This document shows, one piece after another, positions 34,416-45,898 of a DNA stretch of 64,000 nucleotides. This DNA is from Hanleya hanleyi (Eukaryota > Mollusca > Polyplacophora > Lepidopleurida > Hanleyidae), in NCBI GenBank assembly GCA_036873755.1, contig JAVTVY010018786.1, forward strand, positions 1 to 64,000, read 5' to 3'. Positions within the stretch are counted from its first letter, which is position 1; the number at the start of each line of letters is the position of its first letter. The position numbers were made by a program, and so were the translations under genes. The notes beneath the pieces are model-generated. The model made no database searches and was not told the DNA's origin. It saw nothing but the letters and a program-made list of their open reading frames with translations.

Positions 34416-35811
34416 CTGTAACAAAGAATCAGATTCACCTTATTTGCATACCTGGGACATCAATGCCAACAGCAAAAGACAGGGTGCCTACCTTTTATGA
34501 AAGACAAAATTCCAGGACTTTTCCAGGTCCATACAACCTTTTTCCAGGGCCTTTAACCGAATTTTCCTGGACATTTTTTAACACCTTTTACCAGGTTTCA
34601 TTCAGCAAATTCAACTACATGTATTAGAATGGAATGAATATGTATTTCAACTATCATGTTTCATACAGATCTGACTAGATCTAACACAGGTGATTTTTTT
34701 AGCCACTTTTTCATCGGGAGTTACCCCGATGAAAAACTATTGCAAAATGAGTTTTTTAAAACTTTTGAAATCGAGTTTTGACCCCAAAAATTGAGTTTTC
34801 CCATCGAGGGGAATGGCGTGCAAAAAGGTTGAGTTTATTTAATTAAAAAAATTGAGTTCGATAAAGAATTCATGTAAGTGGCTGAAAAAACCCTGTAAGA
34901 ATAAATCCAGTTTGTTAGAGAGAAATTCCAGTAATTAATTGTGGCAGATATTTTAGATTGGGGGGGGGGGGGGGAAGGGGGGAACAATAAAATTCAAGGA
35001 CTTTTCCAAGACTCTTTACAAATATTGTCAGAATTCAAGAATTTCCAGGGCAAGAAATTTATTTCCTCAGAATTCAAGGAAATCCAGGAAATCGAAGACC
35101 CATAATAACCCTGAAAAGAACAATGTAACAATCCATTTGTAATACAACAATAGTAGCAGTACAAACCTCAACATACGTACATGTAGCCCAAAATACATGA
35201 TACATCAAGTAAATTTGATGAATTTATGGTCAAACAGGGTTAAAATTATTGCACTTTTTAGCTTTCAATAAATTGATTGATCATAGCAGTTTCAACTTGT
35301 CCCTTGTGTCTTAAAAGTTTGACGAGACAAAATGGAAATGACATTAGCAACTTAGAATCTCTCTTGAACAGGTACACATTGATGCTCTGTTTTAATATTA
35401 TAGGCAAACAGAACTTGAGTTGTATATAAAAATATATCAACCAATAACAATTTTGAAGGTTTACTGCATTCAAAGTATTCAAGAAACATGAACAATTCTA
35501 ACCACATTATAAGAGATATCGTTATTTTTAGCCCTACAATTGTAGCCCTCATAATGTTTGATTTTACTTGAATCAAATTTTAATCTAATTCTATAATTAG
35601 CATGCTCCCACTGCCATACTTTTATTATGCTATACATTGAGTTCTTATAATCTATACATATACGGTACCGTACTGGTAATTCTTATCATTGTTTTGAATG
35701 TATTTTTATATATATAATCTGATTGAAGTTTGATAGGGGGATTGAATTATTAGAGGTATTACCGTACTTGTGTCGTGAATGTCGGGTCCATCAACTGTGC
35801 CAAATACTCAC
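34416..35811 (-). other. Intron 1
   Basis: Contains the hAT-like MITE at 34687-34895, a G15 run at 34960-34974, and TTTGATAGGGGGATTGAATT at 35728, a member of the small repeat family also at 17240, 38310 and 39140. No exon seen. Confidence 0.5.
34687..34895. mobile_element. hAT-like MITE, about 209 bp
   Basis: CAGGTGATTTTTTTAGCCAC at the left pairs with GTGGCTGAAAAAACCCTG at the right. Flanks TAACA and TAAGA form an imperfect 5-bp duplication. The interior has several GAGTTTT/AAAACTC motifs, as in the 4.9-kb element at 9730. Confidence 0.6.
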
Positions 35812-36025
35812 CACCACCGTTTTTGTAGCAAAGGTAGGGAAATCTCCACACATTGCCCAGTCCGACACAGTACCCTATACAGGAGATCAAGAAATCAAAT
35901 TTCCCCTGCCAGGTCTCTCTGTCTGGAAGAGGACTGGTGAGCACATCTACCTCCTTCAGAGTTGCACCATTATCCTGTAATACCAGCATTGGCTCCTTAG
36001 ATTTTTCATTGTTCAAGTCTGCCAT
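35812..36025 (-). CDS. SLC6-family Na+/Cl- neurotransmitter transporter, GAT1-like, exon 1 (start, TM1)
   Basis: First coding exon of a 12-TM plasma-membrane transporter that imports a small amino-acid-type neurotransmitter with Na+ and Cl-. The ATG at 36025 has the context TTCACCATGG and an in-frame TAA twelve bases upstream; the donor is G|GTGAGT. The cytosolic N-tail is followed by [20 protein letters not shown] and [17 protein letters not shown], the unwound TM1 with its sodium-site Asn. The Gly equal to GAT1 G65 is kept, as in GABA carriers. Exons 1-10 give about 503 residues against a usual ~600; the C-terminal part lies outside the window. Sequence through loop 2, TM4 and TM6-TM9 is closest in my memory to GAT1 (SLC6A1), but the substrate could be another amino acid. 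Confidence 0.96.
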
Positions 36026-36159
36026 GGTGAAGTATTAGATGCGAGTTCTAATTATGGTACCATCTTACAGCATCTAAAAGAAGAAATAGCACAATTGAGA
36101 AGATAATACACATAAAACCCTGGTTTGGGGGCAATCAAGTATCACATACGCAATTAGAA
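36026..36159 (-). promoter_or_regulatory. 5' UTR with probable intron acceptor
   Basis: On the coding strand, TTTCTTCTTTTAG at about 36077-36090 is a good splice acceptor about 50 nt before the start codon, so the 5' UTR is probably split and the promoter lies further to the right. No TATA box or other promoter element was identified. Confidence 0.45.
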
Positions 36160-36430
36160 GAGTGAGCGAGTGGATATGATTTAACGTCGCTTTCAACTAT
36201 ATTTCAGTCATATCATGACGCTGGGTCCTATTCCTTTTCACATCCGGGAACCACACGGGTGGGGTCCTATTCCTTTTCACTCCCGGTAACCTCACAGGTG
36301 CCTCAGTTAGTCGCATCTTACGACAAGCTGTCCGAGGAGCCGAGGCCTATTCTTACCATGACCTGTGGTGTGCACAACAACATCCCAGGTCAATCCCCGG
36401 AAGCCCCACGGGGCCGCAATTGGAGGAAGG
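36160..36430 (+). mobile_element. SINE-like element
   Basis: GAGTGAGCGAGTGGATATGA, TTTAACGTCGCTTTCAACTA and TTTCAGTCATATCATGACG, then TTAGTCGCATCTTACGACAA and GAGGCCTATTCTTACC, follow the layout of abundant tRNA-related SINEs of molluscs. Two copies of a 39-bp GGGTCCTATTCCTTTTCAC unit lie inside; the same unit is expanded to four at 8506. Fragments occur at 8455 and 22822. Confidence 0.7.
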
Positions 36431-36697
36431 GGAAGGAAGAGATGTTATAGGCCATACACCTTGCATACAAGGGGGATGGGGGTAAGGGGGTCAAAGCCAA
36501 GGTATATGCCAGGCACATGTAACAAATAGTGCCACCTACACACTAATTAGGTTATCTCCCTTCTCATCAATGTATCGTCGGCAGCCACAAAAAAGGCCAC
36601 GTGCATACACTGTACGCGAGTGCTCCCTCGCCGGAACGGGCTATCTTTTCTGAAAATGCAGATAAAATGAAGATGTTTGTGAAATATTGAAGCTAAC
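36431..36697. other. Non-coding DNA upstream of the transporter
   Basis: No promoter motif or gene recognised. A CACTGTACGCGAGTGC stretch is the only GC-richer part. Confidence 0.35.
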
Positions 36698-37002
36698 TCA
36701 GGGATTCAGAATTAAGTCAAAATTTTACAAACCGGAAAATGAGTTTAATCTAGTTTTTAATTTTTATTATAGGTAGTTAACTTTTGCAGCTCAAATTGAG
36801 TTTTTATGAACTACTGAAATGCAATCCACATTAGCATTTGAGAATGGAAACAAATAAAATATTCATTATTATTTTTTCAAGACAAGAAAAAAATTGAAAA
36901 TTTTCATTCAAACTATTCATTTTTTTACCCCTAAAACATGAGCTTTAAAACTTGAATTACACCCTCATATTCGGTTTGTAAAAGTGACTTAGATAAAACC
37001 CT
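36698..37002. mobile_element. hAT-like MITE, about 305 bp
   Basis: Left CAGGGATTCAGAATTAAGTC...TTTTACAAACCG pairs with right CGGTTTGTAAAAGTGACTTA...AACCCTG. The interior has TTGAGTTTTTATG motifs as in related elements. Target duplication is not clear. Confidence 0.6.
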
Positions 37003-37199
37003 GTGATCGTGTGCTATGAATCGTTCATGCAACGTCTATTATTTAAGTCTTTATATCACTTAAGTCTGATTTGAATTGTGAATACTTTTGACACACAACT
37101 TAAAGGACTTCCCAGCCATTTGTGCCTGTTCTTTTTACCTCTCTTAATTAATACAAACCTCTTTACTCTAATAATTCAATCACTTTTAGATCTTCTTAA

Positions 37200-37685
37200 G
37201 GGTACGGAGCCCTCCTGCAGAAACTTTTACACACCCTCTAGAATTTGTCTCCACACAGATAAAGCTATGCCTTATAGCTATGGCAATGTATATATTTTTT
37301 TAAGCACATTTCCTAAGGATTACAAATAAATAAATTTGTTCACTGTAAATCTGTAGGTTGTGAAGACTTTCAAATTTAAAAAAAAAAGAATCTAAAAAAA
37401 TGAGCCTTCATTTTTAAATGGCTATTTCCAAAAGGTATTCAACTTAAAGTAGCTTACATCATTATTTCCTGATTTGACAACTCCAACAGGAAATCTGTGT
37501 ATTTAAAATCCCAATATCTCCACAACCTATAGGTATACAGTCAAAAAATTTATATATTTGGATTGGAATCCTTAAGAAATGTGCTTTCAAGAAATATATA
37601 CATTACCAGCTAGGAGTCATACTTTTAGCTGTAAAAACAAGTTCTAGAGGGTGTGTAAAAGTCTGTGTAGGAGGGCTCAGTACCC
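37200..37685. mobile_element. piggyBac-like MITE, 486 bp
   Basis: Left GGGTACGGAGCCCTCCTGC with CTTTTACACACCCTCTAGAA pairs with right TTCTAGAGGGTGTGTAAAAG then AGGAGGGCTCAGTACCC, an inverted repeat of about 45 bp. It is flanked by TTAA on both sides (37196-37199, 37686-37689), the piggyBac target. No transposase; the reading frame at 37078-37329 covers the left end by chance. Confidence 0.85.
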
Positions 37686-37689
37686 TTAA

Positions 37690-38305
37690 AACTCAAATAA
37701 CAAGAAAGATGGACAGACAGACAGACAATGCCAATGACAAATTTGTCCAAAAGGTTAAAAACTTAAAAGACATCACATTTTCTTTTGCCAACATCTTGTA
37801 GTGCAACCCAACAGTCACGACAGTGAACAGTTTTGAACAGTCCGAGCTGAATTATAGACAGAAGATATATGGAATTATCTTCTAAAAATGTTTGAAATAA
37901 TCTAAATGTTAAAGACCTTACTCTGTTATATCAAATGCTCCCCTTCAAAAATTGTACGACTCTGTTGGCTCTCAATGTAAATGAAGTTGCTGGATCTCAG
38001 CTTGAGCTAGCTGCTACTGTATATGAAAATGTCACGTGTTTATTGATAAAAGCTGTAAATTTTAACATGTTACTGGCCTCAGCATGACATGAAATTCTTT
38101 CGTAAGCTTATATGTATGTAGCACAATGTATTCTTTGGCACACCTTCCCTCTACATGATGAAAAGTGTGTGTACCTGCATATGTTGAAACATAATAAACT
38201 CCTCAGATGCCATGGATACATATAGCATTAAAACTGTGGCTGTGCACTGGGGGTTCTAGTTAAGATGGAAGGCGCAGGGGTCGATTTCATGAAAACTTCC
38301 TTGAA
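37690..38305. other. Non-coding DNA, no recognised feature
   Basis: Includes a short GACAGACAGACAGACAATG tract at 37711. No exon or paired repeat seen. Confidence 0.35.
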
Positions 38306-38307
38306 AC

Positions 38308-39168
38308 CTAGGGTAATTCCTCTAATAAATCGATCACCGGAAGTGATATTTGAGGTGATAAAACAGTGGGGTGATCGCTTTATTGCAAATCGGGTAAATA
38401 CCAAAGTCGAAAAATAAACAATGTTCAACCAGCAGTCCAGTTTTCATCACCCGCAATTGTTTCAAATTCTAATCACAGCCGATTTTATTGACAAAACATT
38501 ATTTAGATCCAGTTTGTGAAGTTTGTAAAATAAACTAAACAATATAAGAACACTGGAATTCTGTCTGTGGCGAAGAGTGGAAATTTATTCCTTATCGCCA
38601 GCTTTGCACTGCTGCCATGCTTGTAGTGGCAAAAGTCGAGAACCTTCTTTTACCCAGTCATCTATCATATTGACTCTGTATAATATGTTGATCTTAAATG
38701 TTTTGGGAAGGAGTTGTCTCTCTCCCCCCCCCCCCCCCCCCTCACCTCGAATACAGTCTATTTTGGATGTTTACACAATAAAGGAATAATATAATGTGCA
38801 CTAAGGTTCCCGATCATCTGGTTGATTGGTCATTTTTAGCTTTTGAGTTTTTACATCGTTCACAAAATCAACGTTTTGAGTTTTCTTGAAAATGTTTAGT
38901 ATTTCCCTTCTAAACTGTATACTTCTTAGTTTTTTACGGTCAGCTTTCAATTTTTGAGATATTTATACCATCGTTATGGTAGTAAAACTTAACTATGAAA
39001 CCTTGGTCAACACATGCACATTAGCATTGCATGTGCTAACTTTTTTACTAAAAATCGGGGGTGATTATATAATTGAATTACAGCAACTTCCGATCAAATT
39101 TTCCTCCAAAAGTTATGGGTGATAGATTCCCGATAGGGTAATCGATTTATTAGAGGAATTACCGTAAC
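38308..39168. mobile_element. Inverted-repeat element, about 860 bp
   Basis: GGTAATTCCTCTAATAAATC at 38311 and its inverted copy GATTTATTAGAGGAATTACC ending at 39166 match over 27 bp with two mismatches. Related single ends occur at 17240 and 35728 in the transporter introns. The interior holds an 18-C run at 38724 and TTGAGTTTTC motifs. The pair may be the ends of one element or two separate MITE fragments. Confidence 0.5.
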
Positions 39169-40235
39169 TTGGTGCCAAAGTGTATTGGAGAAAACTCGAG
39201 TGCGATTTCATGAAGAATTTTCAAGTGAACTTGACAAAATCCACTTTAACATAAAATTTGAAGAGAGGTTTCAAGTCAAGGTTGATTTTTTAATGTAATG
39301 ACACTTGGTAGGAATTTATACCAGGATCCATCAGACAAGAAGTTTTATTGTGTAAAACATTTACCACATAGGGCTGAGAACGCATACATATGAACAAATA
39401 TTACTCAATAAATTACATCCACACAGGCACCAACCACACATACACATTCATGTCATGCAGATGCACACAGCCTCACACTCAATATTTTCATATGATTGCT
39501 GGTACCTTTAACATTGACACAGAAATACTCAGGGCTATGTCATGCTCTGGCTTCTAATTTCCATTATTCAACTCTGAGAAACAGATGTACACAAAGTGAG
39601 CAAGAATTTTTGTGGCTAATCTATTTCCACATGACATAAGTTGAACAAATAAATCATCTCGACTATTGTTAACATCAATGATAGATATTTCTGACATAAA
39701 CTTCTTCCTACGGTCAGTGTATATATGTCATGACAGGAGAAATTATTTTTTTTGGGATCTTCTATTACGTCACACTTTCTAAAAGTCTATCTCATGTGGG
39801 CATTTTTGACTTAGTGTAGCTCCCCAGCTCAGTTTGCAATCTATGTGCACTGATACGCAGTCTAGTGAGTGCTGATCCATGTTTCTTATAATTGACGAAA
39901 GATTTTCTTCTGCTCTGAAACTGTCTTTTAAGGATTTGTAAGTTTCAAGTTTGGTAGTCGCATTAAGTTCTATCTTCCATTGAGTCTGGTATATCTGTAA
40001 CAGCTGAGATGGTATAGAACGAGTGGAGGGTTTTGGTTTCGAACAGCCAAGATTTTCCTGGATATCATGTGATAGGAGTTGGTGTTTTTTAATATGTATA
40101 CGTTTATATAGCTAACCCAAAATCGAATGCTACCAATAATGGCTGGTACATGAATTGGTGCTCTACCGAGTTCCCCCTTACTGCATTATTAAAAGCCCCC
40201 TCTGGTTGACACTCGGTACACTTTCCCAAAATTTT
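39169..40235. other. Non-coding DNA, no recognised feature
   Basis: No exon, RNA gene or paired repeat seen in this 1-kb stretch. Confidence 0.35.
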
Positions 40236-40432
40236 AGATGTATACAGCAAAAGTAGTGTCAGTACTGTTGCGGAACATTTCTACCAAAGTACTGAAACAA
40301 TACAGTACTGAAACAATACTGTTATATATCAGTACTGTTTCAGCGCAGTTATCTTTCAGTATACTGTTTCAGTACTTTGGTAGCAATGTACCGAAACAGT
40401 ACCAACGCTATTTTTGCTGCATATATGTTCCA
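40236..40432. mobile_element. Foldback (palindromic) element, ~195 bp
   Basis: ACCAAAGTACTGAAACA (40274-40290) is perfectly inverted at 40366-40382, and outer parts TACAGCAAAAGTAGTGTCAG and TAGCGTTGGTACTGTT-type sequence pair as well. The whole stretch can fold into one long hairpin. TATA-type sequence flanks both sides. Confidence 0.7.
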
Positions 40433-40807
40433 TATCATTGACTGTACTTAAACAGCTTAACACTCAATATCGGTGGACTCTTTAAGATAGCCAGTCCATA
40501 CTTCTGATCGATCCATGTTAAAATAGGCATAATGGTGGAGTCAAAAACATTCAGACTAAAATTGGTTCAATATCACCCATTCCGACTAAATGCTCAATGG
40601 CAAACAAAGCCTTATTTGCTCTACCAGCCAAATTGGACAGTGATGTATTAAATTTCCGTTACTTAGTTACCGGTACTACTAAGAGACCTACATATTTAAA
40701 CGAGTTGCAGCATTCTATGGACTGATACTCTATGTGGAAGGACTCAAGCTTTACTTTTTTGGTTCTGTCCAAAAACCATTACTTTTGTCTTACTAATATT
40801 TATTGAC

Positions 40808-41768
40808 ATACCGTAAAATGGGGTGAATAGGAATGATTTGAGCATTTGCACAAGTGTGTACATTTTATTTTTTTAGTTTGACAAGATATTTTGGTGGTAT
40901 TTGGTGTCCACCCAAGGGACCTTTGCACTTGTATGGAATACAGTTTATTTGTTGAAGATATTCTTTTTTGAAAACGGACTCTTCCCATTCACCCCAATTT
41001 TTGGGTGGATAGGAACAGTAACAACTTGTCATGATATTTCTATTCTACCTCCCCCCCCCCCCGCCCTACAAAACGGACAAAACAAAAAAACACAATGTCT
41101 TTGACATACTGTACCGGTGCTGGTACTTACAAACGTGACAAAGCAGCTTACCGTAAAATGGGGCGAATAGGAACGATTTGAGCATTTGCACAAGTGTGTG
41201 CTTTTTAGTTTTTTAGTTTAAGAAGTTATTTTGATGCTATTTGGTGTCCACCCAAGGGACCTTTGCACTTGTTTAGAATACATTTTATTTGTTGAAGATA
41301 AGATATTTGTTGTGTATGAATATTTTTTTCTTGAAAACTGACTGTTCCCATTCACCCCACTCTTCTGTCTATTTTTCTGAAAGAAAAAGAAAAAAAAATT
41401 AAAAATTTTCTATCAATCTAACTCAGTAATCCCATGAATCACAGCTGCAGCATCATCATCCCGAGGTCCTGGGAGAGAATCAGCCAATTGTGTCCAACAG
41501 GGGCTGTGGTGGAACCAAAGTATGGATCACATCCCCAATTTCTGTCACAGACATGACTTCGGAATTTGCTACATTCATGATTAACCACACATTTTATCTT
41601 ATCAAGTCAGTCATCACTTGGCAGCTTGAGGTTGATAATACCAATATAAAAGAAAACAGACTTGTCAGTTACTTACATGTATGCCTTGGCAATAATACAT
41701 GGTGATCAACTTTTCAATTTTTTGTTCCTATTCACCCCTTGGTTCCTATTCACCCCAGTTTTCGGTAA
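40808..41768. mobile_element. Inverted-repeat element with an internal duplication
   Basis: TACCGTAAAATGGGGTGAAT (40810) recurs directly at about 41150 as TACCGTAAAATGGGGCGAAT, each followed by GATTTGAGCATTTGCACAAG and GTGTCCACCCAAGGGACC. An inverted copy, CCTATTCACCCCAGTTTTCG, ends near 41766. This looks like a DNA element whose left part was tandemly duplicated. A 12-C run lies at 41051. No coding frame. Confidence 0.6.
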
Positions 41769-42360
41769 TTGTTCATTTATCATCACCTGCACACCAGGAA
41801 AGGGAGATGAGCGGGCAGATTTTTTATTTATTTTTTTTCTATTTTTAGTTTGGCACAAGGTATTCTAGATACAGTGCAACCTCGCCATTGCGTGATATAT
41901 TGTCCCCTAATTTTAAAACCGCGTTATAGAATAATCGTCAATTGTCAAAATACCAGCTGTTGTTCTTTTCCAGTCTGGACAGAGGCACAAGTGGCATTGT
42001 AATCCCAACAGCATGCAGTAAAATTTGGATGGATAATATTCGCGAAAATTGTTTATCCAGTAACACCATCAAAATAAAATTTCAACTTAAAATAAACTTT
42101 TTTTTTCTTTTTTAAAAAGATCGTTGTTGACCTACATGTAGACAGAAAATATGCACTCATTGACAGAACCAAAGCTGGCCGAATTGCTCTGACTTTTCAT
42201 ATGAAATAGCACATGATTAGATAGTCTGACATAGCAAAAATTTACTAACCTTGTAGATTCAGATCTTATTAATATTTATTTCACTATGTCCAGTACATGT
42301 CATCGCATAACGGCGGCAATGTGATTAGATGGGATGATGTAGTGGCAAATTTTTAAAATT
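41769..42360. other. Non-coding DNA with a possible pogo/Tigger end
   Basis: TACAGTGCAACCTCGCCATT at 41872 matches the pattern of pogo/Tigger termini (CAGTGnAACCTCG). ATCGCATAACGGCGGCAATG near 42302 could be the degenerate opposite end. Nothing else seen. Confidence 0.35.
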
Positions 42361-45300
42361 CATATGATAGGAAAGGGTCTCTTATTTGGTGTATTCTGCT
42401 TGAATACATGTATAGTACAGTCATACATCAAAATGTTCTTGTCCCATGGAGAATCCCACCATATCATGTTTGACATGCAGGTATATCTACTTAAGGCAAA
42501 AAAAAAATAAGTATGTTTCCGGTTACAGGCCAGAAAAAAATAAAGTAGGTAGGGCCCAAAAAAATACATTTATTCTGGAAATAAATTTTATTCTGATGTC
42601 CAGTAATCCTGTCCCATATACAATGCTCTACAAATATATTCTCGATTGTATGACATTCCCCATTCACTCCAACATATTCTCCCAGGATTTATCTCCCACA
42701 ACCCCCTCGCCCTCCCATGACATATCCCCCCCATATTTCCAGATATTCAAAAGATGTTTTTACTGGATCCAGCAAATCTTGATATTTCAATGAGGTCTGC
42801 TTTAAACCAGTTATTTTATTCTTCTATTACCACCAAAAAGCATATCATTATTTTAATTTGTTAACGAAAAAACAATATATTCCAAGGATTTCCCCCCAGG
42901 AATGATGAAACTACCAAGGATTTTTAGTGAAAAATACAAAATTCCATGTGGAACGTTCTCCAGTGCTTTCCATTGCGAGGGGGATGGGTGCACTCATTTT
43001 CTGGAAATGCCAGAAGAAAAAATTGACGTATACAAAATGGAATGGGAAATTAATCCAGATTTGTACCAGTGCCTAGTAGGCCTTCTCTAATTTGAGCAAT
43101 TTGAGAAAAGAGACGGGATCGTACAATGATTTGAACACGCCATTTGTCGAAAAACGAAGAATTATTAGTTGCTTGAATCTTGAGGGTTTATTGCAATCAA
43201 TACATAATAAAATAAGTTGGGAAATTTTATATTTTTTAGCGGAGAAATGGTACCGGTCGGGTAGACTTTTTGAAGCCAACTTTGACTGTGCCGCGCAGAA
43301 TTCGTTGAAAATGAACAGCACTTGCCATGTCCGCAAAACACTGCTTCAACAAATGACATATCAAGCCATACAATCAGTATATTTCTTTCGAAGTTGATGG
43401 AGAATATGTTTAAAATTGTCCTGGTAAACATGATCAGGTCGATGAAGCATAATCACATTGCTGAGTTCTAGATTCCTGACCTGGAAGTGGGTACTTTATT
43501 TCCTGAAAAGATCGTCAACCTGCTGCTATGCATTGCCATGCTGCACTAGTCACACTTTACGGTATGCTGACAATGCATGCCACATCCTCTCCCATGGTGC
43601 TTTGCGCTATGCTCCATTTACCCGTGTAGGGGTCTCGCCATTTTTTGCAGGATTCTTGCAAAAACCAAGAACTGTTCTAACCGTTTACTAATGGCAAAAT
43701 TTATATTTATCTTGAAACACAGTAAACAGTTATTCAATGTATTTCAGAACGCCAGTGTCGCACAGTTTGAAGGCAGCTTTTTGACAAATTACCTAGAACT
43801 ATATGTTGCGGAACTATATATCAGTGCATGAGTCCTGTCTGATCTCAATTCGCCCAGTTAGACGGTCGCCATATTCATTTACTGTGGCAAAAGATGACCT
43901 CGGGTCAACTCAGGCACAGTCTGTAAGACCCTGTCTGAGCTAAATAGAGAGGCACAAAGCAGAACATAATGAATGCCTGGTAAAGCATGTGCACGCCGAT
44001 GTGCGGTTGTTGTTGTTGTCGTAAAACGCTGCCTTGGTCATGATTTTGTTGAAATTTTGCTGAAATTGTTTTCAGACTCGCACGATTTATTTAGACTAGG
44101 TCGGGTTACCGGACACAGACATATTCTTTCTTCTGGCCTAAATAAAAATCCCCAAAAATAGTTGTTCTTAGGACTGCCAGCGCAAGTCCATAAATATTAA
44201 ACAGACATTATTGAAAGCCAGTTAAGAAAATTCTATATACTGTGTGCTACAACAAAGACTATGTTAGATATGAAAATTGTTTTGGGACATATTTTTCAAT
44301 AATTTTTTTCTTTATCAGTAGTTGTCTGTCTAGAAATTTTGTATGAACCGAGCCAACCTGACATGTGGACCAAATCACAGATATGTATGTCAATTGGCAA
44401 AATTATACAGCTTCTTTTAGATTGAACCTGGCACAATCAGAACACGCTGTGAATGAATGGACCACAATAGGCAGTAGGGGAATAGAAAGAATCCAGGGAA
44501 TTTCCCTCACTGACTTCACAAACTAGTTTATTTGTTGTATTAGCTTTTCAAACTAATACAGGTTGGTTATAAGGTTGAGACAGTAACTTTGTTAGATGTT
44601 TTACACTGATCACGGTACAAACGAACCGATCTGGGATATCATCTGTGCTTGGTAAATATTGTGAAAAATTATGCCGAGACCGATAGCCGCTCACTGCGGG
44701 AATTAAATGGTTGCCGATTTGTTCTTTAACTAAAGAAGTGGAAAAAAAAAGTGTAAAGACATTTATTCCTATCTGACAATCTTTCGTTAATTAACACCGG
44801 TGTCGTTGAAAAGTACTAACAATAAACATTGAATAGGCCTACATAATTTTACACAGACGGAAGAAGACGGTATATTTTACGATCCTTTATTTTACAGTAT
44901 AGGGATATCAACGTCGATTCTACTCGTGCAACCATTCGCTGCCCTGAAATGAAATTTCAAAAATGGAAAATGTATTGCGTTATGTAGGGCTATGGGTGAA
45001 TCAGATTTCTTATAAACATATTTATCTTATTAATGTACAATGCAATGACTATAATTATCGCGAATACGGTGTGTACGAGAATCCAGCAGTGGTTTTATAG
45101 ACTAGACTTGCATGTACGCTGTAACTGCAAGTACCGGTACGCACACTTCAACAAAGACACATCTCGACCAATGAAGAATATCAATGACACATCAACGAAT
45201 AATTAATCATCTTATAGATTCATTCATAATTTCATCTCGACAATATAGAATGTCACATTAGCGTTTTCATCAACACTGTTTTAATTCAATCCAAAGGCGG

Positions 45301-45880
45301 CAATTTTTACGTTGTGAACTAGGGGAGATAATCGGATATATCATGCTTTTCTCTCACTTCCGCGATCTAATGTTTTCGATCGAGCCGATTTTTCTCGTCA
45401 TTGCAGAGGGGCGTACGATCCAATTTTTACGATCAAGCATCGATTTTGGGACTAAAAAATCACTTCCGGCGATCGAATATTTGGATCGCTTACCGTAACA
45501 CAGATTTTGACTGTCCTTCATATTGGCTGACAAGAATCATCATTGACTTGGACAATTTTGTTGACATAGTAAATGATAAAGAATCTTTTAAAAATACTTT
45601 GCAATGGAATTTGCTTTTCAAAGATAGTCTTTGTTGTAGCACAGACAACATAGAATGTTTTAATGCAGTTTTCAATACTGTGTGTTCATTATTTGCGGAC
45701 TTCTGCTGGCAGTCCCAGGAACAATTGTTTTTGTAGATTTTCATATATGTAGATATATCTGCATGTGTCAAACATGATATGGTGGGTGTCTCCATGGAAC
45801 AAGGAACATTTTGATGTACATGACTTTACTATCTTTAATCAGAATACACCAAATAAGATGCCCTTTCCTATTACTTAACT
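42361..45880. repeat. Inverted repeat pair of ~130 bp, 3.4 kb apart
   Basis: 42361-42492 and 45747-45880 are inverted copies at about 80% identity, sharing TCTTATTTGGTGTATTCTG, ACATCAAAATGTTC and CACCATATCATGTTTGACA. They may be the ends of one large element or two MITE copies in opposite orientation. The interval contains reading frames of up to about 110 codons (42902-43090, 43092-43397, 45401-45736) without recognisable domains, and GTTGTTGTTGTCGTAA at 44008. I see no confident gene. Confidence 0.5.
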
Positions 45881-45898
45881 TTCAAAAAATTGCAACTA

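Noticed and set aside
42902..43397. Adjacent frames of 62 and 101 codons as exons of an unknown gene.
   Set aside because: No convincing splice sites in compatible phase, no recognised domain, and the frames lie inside an inverted-repeat interval; left as unassigned.
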